Both the position numbers and the translations under genes were made by a program. Source: Candidatus Zhuqueibacterota bacterium (GTDB lineage: Bacteria > Zhuqueibacterota > Zhuqueibacteria > Residuimicrobiales > Residuimicrobiaceae). From it: DNA of 10,321 nt. The stretch covers positions 1 through 10,321 of the forward strand of contig JAFGSU010000259.1 in NCBI GenBank assembly GCA_016934435.1, given 5' to 3'. This document shows positions 9,201 to 10,321 of the stretch, piece by piece (position 1 is the first letter of the stretch; each line of letters opens with the position of its first letter). The notes under the pieces are model-generated. The model searched no databases, was not told the DNA's origin, and saw only the letters and a program-made list of their open reading frames with translations.

Positions 9201-9582
9201 CATAAACGATGCCGTGCGTACCGGTCAATCCATGAGAATCGGATACACCGCGCAAACCGTCTTCTTCAGAATAAGCCTGACCAGCGCGTGATATATACAG
9301 GGTTTCGGGTATCTTGCCGGCAGCTCCCCGTACAGCATTGGAAATATATAAATCAGGCAACGAGTCACCTGAAATATCGGCAAAAGCGGCGCCATGGCCG
9401 AACACACTAACCCCATTCTGCACCCAGCCGCGCGCCTTCATCTCCAGCGTCACATCCCGAAACCAAATGACCTGCGCAGACGATAAAACGGGAATTACCA
9501 ATAAAAGTGTTGTAAAAAAAAGTATCCTTCGCGAACACCTGTGATAAAATGAGTCAATTTTTTGAGAAAAGATGACTTGCAT
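3268..9582 (-). CDS. Giant T9SS-exported surface protein: seven FG-GAP repeats, ASPIC/UnbV, eleven Big_1-like Ig repeats, C-terminal sorting domain
   Basis: Complete gene, 2104 residues, stop TAA at 3268-3270. The ATG at 9580-9582 is chosen over an in-frame TTG at 9622-9624 because GGAG lies eight bases upstream of it. Signal peptide ~1-36 (core ILFFTTLLLVIPVLSSA, cut before Q37). FG-GAP/VCBS calcium motifs start at D69 (degenerate), 129, 191, 259, 332, 389 and 440. ASPIC/UnbV spans ~475-565 (DIVQHFGIG). Eleven Ig-like repeats follow (~568-1731), with GD/NxQ-type signatures at 575, 678, 795, 902, 1010, 1122, 1337, 1439, 1540 and 1642, plus an atypical one near 1230. An Ig/cadherin-like domain (~1735-1823, VDPDGSG), a PKD-like domain (~1824-1911, ASDQDGDSLRYTW) and an Fn3-like domain (~1917-2010) come next. 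The tail (2015-2104) has QNFPNPFNPVTTI, IYNMSGQLVKAL and VPSGIYY, matching FlgD-like/T9SS type A sorting domains. The N-terminal half resembles the CRTAC1/ASPIC layout. Probable role is a calcium-stabilised extracellular adhesin or matrix protein; the ligand is unknown and no catalytic motif is visible. Confidence 0.95.
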   Translation of the reverse strand: MQVIFSQKIDSFYHRCSRRILFFTTLLLVIPVLSSAQVIWFRDVTLEMKARGWVQNGVSVFGHGAAFADISGDSLPDLYISNAVRGAAGKIPETLYISRAGQAYSEEDGLRGVSDSHGLTGTHGIVYADYDNDGDLDIFNATTDDRIRLYRNRGDGYFTDYSDAANIVPARVSYPTYGYVGYGTRGIVLFDADNDGDLDLYGVNWGPTENYYAKAWETPAQPNEFYLNNGDGTFTKDDTRGLTPINPSNEGTQGVVALDIDNDDDMDVFVCHRNYAFLGYDQYGNELFGPGLTPTPNDLFLNDGTGHFIQADVRERGLYNDTNDCNATTFADYDNDGDLDAFVVPKFVVLTNKKKLHIKVYQNDGKGFFRNVSDEAVLEQWGYTCFIFDVDNDGYLDAFTPVTYGYAGFYRNNQLGGFIRLDGVGLNVEAYDPRGGAIADIDYDGDLDIYIVDANKHTAAQYSNRLFRNESVNSNKWVKIWGSGPKGDLGAFGTKIWVFEKGHMDNLSNLIGYKQIINSYGYISQDDIVQHFGIGFRDSVDVKIKMLDGTLLKIRMRNNSKFYFSKPQTIAKLEGDNQTDQSGTTLPIPFKIRVQDAKGKAVAGVAMNFEVVDGNGRFVESIPVYTNRAGIAQVHYILGSMAGEHRIRVSSASMSGVETEFVATALNIGPSEMELISGSNQSAFAGSVLDDSIRVRVINSSGVGQSGHPVHFEVLAGNGKLKPGDVQILERNTNDAGYVAVAWQMGPAPGEAQTLRISSWANYEPLIGSPIELQATALERPQTAGKPKDLLYMGGNDQTATVGRLLPDPFVVQLVDSVGRGCPDYDVIFRVTAGGGLLAGADQQRSITDREGMASVQLRLGTLAGANKHQVKANYLGISKEIIFTASAVADTPAVMIKKPEGDNQLTNVGQTLPKPLAVQVTDMYGNSIAGHPVSFSVTSSDGWINDQKTISVITDAAGNAQALLRFGKTPGVYTVSVSTLYHNRALENSPAIFTATAVSLPAFLLQISADSTFGVAGQLMPEPLRVRVTDDLGYPIPNYTVNFIVRRGGGTIDSRTEVLTMTDLNGVASVTPTLGSSVGANNNIFEAQAYKEAGKNLQGSPKKYYVSAKKSLAAVLEKVSGDGLAAQAGDYLPQPLVARVLDHLSRPVAGHDVTFKVIAGGGKLGKTQLNIITIKTDNNGLAQVTYRLGNQLGGNAHAVEVSSNDGITHITQSPAYFYASSPYGLPDVVRSQMTVQSPVVANGVDECLVTIRLVDEADNPVPNERVTLLVQGNGNLISQPELPTDANGETIAILRSTLAEEKTLRAYVVNDEVYLQQQATVQFMAGPPSRIYLEQGNYQNGIINSALEEPMGVRIFDTFDNSIVDADVYFLPFPGCGRVEPAEKMITDVDGRAHLNWILGPSIGLQQLQVRVVGMAATENFSAYASAPSEVTVTRHKGDGQFATVGSIFSDSLIVQVVNGHQSPIFGLDVTFSVMQGDAVISGLPTVKSDSYGLARARLVAGETIGAVKVRAAVDQSHYVDFYCAVSTSLPEKMTPQYGDGLSAMVTNRVYPLSVRVTDMNNNPVANVPIHFIPQTDGGSIEEAQPLLTDNDGLASATAKLGTKAGEYIFSASNASLAGSPTLFRLIALPAAASRIHIYEGNNQAARALQPLASPIKVRMCDPYDNGIGDQEVSFDVISGGGSVYPLIAGTDAQGVAATTWQLGPFGVQEVKASSEMLVGQSVIFSAVVIENIPPVIRCLSDTTILETQTLVFDVEAVDPDGSGAMLSCMNMPTGATFDGLHTNLFIWRPEFTQQGVYVVIFRAVDDDGGESQKAVTIRVQNLNRPPVIFSYSPEYFYVSTAAFKPMQFQAQASDQDGDSLRYTWTMDHHQVGKDKKMTIFPTPNMPTEFIVSVTVDDKVDSVTQAWMVKLETGVELSSFRVEAVQGCNCLTWTCRFETNHLGFNLLRSQTREGGYEKINDGFLAPRGASGYSYIDRPANTSIRYFYQLQAVAADGNEQLFGPVEAAPQIPNHTRLAQNFPNPFNPVTTIQFESDKPQLIEIHIYNMSGQLVKALYRRNTSAGYHRIDWDGCSDWGVRVPSGIYYCILRGQDVRQRIKLLLLK
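3271..3540 (-). other. FlgD-like T9SS type A C-terminal sorting domain
   Basis: This segment encodes residues 2015-2104 of the central giant protein. The order of motifs is the usual one for such tails: QNFPNPFNPVTTI, then an IxIYNMSGQLVKAL strand pair, then GYHRIDWDG and VPSGIYY, ending in a short basic/hydrophobic tail (KLLLLK). In characterised T9SS such domains are recognised by PorV and cleaved or anchored at the outer membrane. Whether this lineage cleaves it is not visible here. Two cysteines (C2073, C2087) sit in positions where most relatives have small or aromatic residues. Confidence 0.88.
4390..7881 (-). repeat. Array of eleven Big_1-like Ig repeats
   Basis: This is the coding stretch for residues ~568-1731. 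Each unit runs about 101-117 residues: an opening GD/N-x-Q, a PLxVxVxD strand, a GxxVxFxVxxGGG strand, T-D-x-x-G-x-A, then LG followed by G. The unit sequences have diverged strongly from one another, and no long identical DNA stretches were noticed between units, so the array looks old rather than recently amplified. The seventh unit (~1230-1325) lacks the opening glycine-aspartate signature, and the fifth has SADS in its place. Such arrays usually form extended stalks. Confidence 0.8.
8200..9400 (-). repeat. Seven FG-GAP/VCBS calcium-loop repeats
   Basis: This segment encodes residues ~60-460 of the central giant protein. Calcium-loop motifs of the form D-x-D-x-D-G-x-x-D, followed by a hydrophobic strand, start at residues 69, 129, 191, 259, 332, 389 and 440. 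The first is degenerate (DISGDSLPD) and the fourth has DDD in place of the D-G step (DIDNDDDMD). Spacing is 51-73 residues. Seven units are the number of blades in integrin-alpha-type beta-propellers, so a closed seven-bladed propeller is a reasonable inference. The paralogous gene also has seven. Confidence 0.82.
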
Positions 9583-9590
9583 ATGGATTT

Positions 9591-9594
9591 CTCC
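9591..9594 (-). promoter_or_regulatory. Shine-Dalgarno that decides the start of the central giant gene
   Basis: GGAG on the minus strand stands eight bases before ATG at 9582. The alternative in-frame TTG at 9624 has only a GAGAG about eleven bases away. Starting at that TTG would add 14 mostly polar residues ahead of an already long signal-peptide n-region, so the ATG is preferred. Confidence 0.65.
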
Positions 9595-9729
9595 ATCCGC
9601 CACAACTTTTTTATTATTAAACAATTAGCAATTCACTCTCTTCACCCCGAAAATGTACCGCTCCCTCTTTCGCTTTCATAAAGCAAGAATCAGGCCCAAT
9701 TTATCCACATAGAACAGAACCTTCGCCAT

Positions 9730-9759
9730 TTTATCAATCTCATACACAAAAGTTGTAAA
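9730..9759 (-). promoter_or_regulatory. Candidate sigma70-like promoter for the central giant gene
   Basis: On the minus strand TTTACA (9754-9759, five of six matches to TTGACA) is followed after 18 bases by GATAAA (9730-9735, four of six matches to TATAAT). This would give a leader of roughly 140 bases before the ATG at 9582. It is only a consensus match, and the true sigma-factor preference of the organism is unknown. Confidence 0.3.
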
Positions 9760-9826
9760 AAGCCATTAGCAATGTTTGACTGACACGGGATTTATCATCT
9801 TGTTTTTTATAGTAATAAATAATGAG

Positions 9827-9918
9827 CAGGGCATTGAAATTCAGAATTGACAGCCCGGGACGGCATCATTTGCGATTCAGCCAAATTAATACCATTTGCC
9901 GGTTGATAGGGAAACCGG
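9827..9918. other. Hairpin cluster in the intergenic region
   Basis: Several inverted repeats are packed here. CCGGTT (9899-9904) pairs with AACCGG (9913-9918) around an eight-base loop. CGGCA (9861-9865) pairs with TGCCG (9897-9901), enclosing CAAAT (9882-9886) and ATTTG (9894-9898), which can themselves pair. GGGC (9829-9832) pairs with GCCC (9853-9856). The CGGCA/TGCCG and CCGGTT/AACCGG stems share bases 9899-9901 and so exclude each other. It does not match any riboswitch consensus that I could recall. It may be a structured leader, a small RNA, a protein site or chance. Confidence 0.35.
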
Positions 9919-10045
9919 AAGGGAGTACTAATATTAAAAGATACCTATAACGATTGTGTCAAAAGGACGCATGTAAGCGATGATGAGCAGATCGAATTTG
10001 TTTCGAATGGTATGTGAGTCTATCTAAAAAGTATCGAATCATGCT

Positions 10046-10065
10046 GACTCGCAAAACTGCAAGCC
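10046..10065 (-). terminator. Weak hairpin after the PorV-like gene
   Basis: On the minus strand GGCTTGC and GCGAGTC can form a seven-pair stem (two G-U pairs) with a six-base loop, beginning seven bases after the TAA of the PorV-like gene. No T-run follows directly; five T's appear about 15 bases later. The position fits a terminator, but the missing U-tract makes this uncertain. Confidence 0.22.
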
Positions 10066-10072
10066 TTATCTT

Positions 10073-10321
10073 TTACATTCCTATCCCAAAGGTTACGATA
10101 TGCGTGCTACCGAGTAAACCAAAATCCTGGAAGCCATAGTCGATCCTGTATTTGTTATTCAATTCGGGCATGCGCAGGCCGAAACCAAACGTCAGGCCGC
10201 GTTCATCATAATTGCCCATATATCCCATGCGCAGAATGTAGCGTTCGGAATAACAATATTCGGCGCCGATTTTTACTTTTTCTTTAAAGTCGCGCGCATG
10301 TCGCGTTTCGAATCCGACGGA
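10073..10321 (-). CDS. PorV/PorQ-family outer-membrane beta-barrel protein (C-terminal 82 residues; N-terminus off the right edge)
   Basis: The minus-strand frame is open from the right edge (TCC at 10319-10321) to TAA at 10073-10075, giving the last 82 residues. The pattern is that of outer-membrane barrel strands ending at the C-terminus: RYILRMGYMGNYDERGLTFG, then FGLRMPELNNKYRIDYGF, then QDFGLLGSTHIVTFGIGM. The run of ILRxGY, a loop with G-LTFGFGLR, a D-Y-x-F strand and the closing FG-LG-THxxxxGxG is what I know from PorV/PorQ (UPF0164-like) proteins in FCB bacteria. In Porphyromonas gingivalis PorV is the T9SS component that binds the C-terminal sorting domains of cargo. It lies 490 bp upstream of a T9SS cargo gene on the same strand. 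Many FCB genomes carry many PorV paralogues, so a general T9SS shuttle cannot be told apart from a specialised copy. The last residue is M rather than the more usual aromatic. Confidence 0.8.
   Translation of the reverse strand, partial: SVGFETRHARDFKEKVKIGAEYCYSERYILRMGYMGNYDERGLTFGFGLRMPELNNKYRIDYGFQDFGLLGSTHIVTFGIGM

Larger units (their letters stand above)
9583..10072. other. Long non-coding region between the PorV-like gene and the central giant gene
   Basis: These 490 bases contain no credible gene on either strand; the longest noted minus-strand frame from an ATG (27 codons starting near 10042) has no Shine-Dalgarno. The region holds a weak hairpin right after the PorV-like stop, a cluster of hairpins with raised GC at 9827-9918, an AT-rich stretch near 9797-9823, a promoter candidate at 9730-9759 and a small stem-loop GCTTT-N3-AAAGC near 9672-9684. 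It probably carries the leader and promoter of the giant gene, plus the 3' end of the upstream transcript. Confidence 0.6.

Noticed and set aside
9841..9920. c-di-GMP-I (GEMM) riboswitch resemblance
   Set aside because: GGCAAA and CGCAAA-like pieces occur on the minus strand, but the paired CC/GG arm, the GGACGCAAAGCC core and the tetraloop receptor are not in the right order or pairing.
9959..10042. Small minus-strand frame of 27 codons after the PorV-like gene
   Set aside because: It has no Shine-Dalgarno before its ATG, no recognisable composition and no neighbouring small-gene context; it is expected by chance.
1..10321. CRISPR arrays, IS elements, tRNA/rRNA, toxin-antitoxin or defence genes
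   Set aside because: The only repeated structure is protein-domain periodicity in coding sequence plus the 10-mer pair at 3089-3150; no terminal inverted repeats, transposase motifs or regular spacer arrays were seen.

Overview
The window looks like a piece of a bacterial chromosome from an FCB-group lineage such as Calditrichota, KSB1 or Ignavibacteria-like bacteria. The main evidence is a C-terminal sorting domain with the motif QNFPNPFNPVTTI, which is typical of type IX secretion (T9SS) cargo in those groups. A PorV-family outer-membrane barrel and large FG-GAP/ASPIC-UnbV surface proteins support this. The genus cannot be told from the sequence. All three genes lie on the minus strand, so the biological order runs from the right end of the window to the left.

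Right end (10073-10321): the last 82 codons of a PorV/PorQ-like outer-membrane beta-barrel. It is followed by a 490-bp non-coding stretch (9583-10072) that holds several hairpin-forming segments and a weak promoter candidate.

Centre (3268-9582): one very large gene for a secreted protein of 2104 residues. In order it has a signal peptide, seven FG-GAP/VCBS calcium-loop repeats, an ASPIC/UnbV domain, eleven Big_1-like Ig repeats, two further Ig/PKD-like domains, an Fn3-like domain and a FlgD-like T9SS sorting domain. An in-frame TTG lies 14 codons further out, but the ATG at 9582 has the better Shine-Dalgarno and is used here.

Left (1-3051): a second giant gene, open from its ATG at 3051 to the window edge (1017 codons, no stop). 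It is a paralogue of the central gene: signal peptide, seven FG-GAP motifs, ASPIC/UnbV, then Big_1-like repeats that run off the window. It differs by a ~210-residue lectin/LamG-like beta domain inserted before the FG-GAP repeats. The 216 bp between the two giants (3052-3267) is AT-rich and carries a repeated 10-mer and an inverted repeat over a possible promoter.

Inferred picture: two paralogous, calcium-binding, fibre-like surface or extracellular proteins, at least one exported by T9SS, next to a PorV-family barrel. PorV in characterised T9SS binds the sorting domains of cargo, which makes this layout functionally sensible. I see no phage, IS, CRISPR, tRNA, rRNA or defence genes. The window is unusual mainly for protein architecture rather than for a demonstrably new system.
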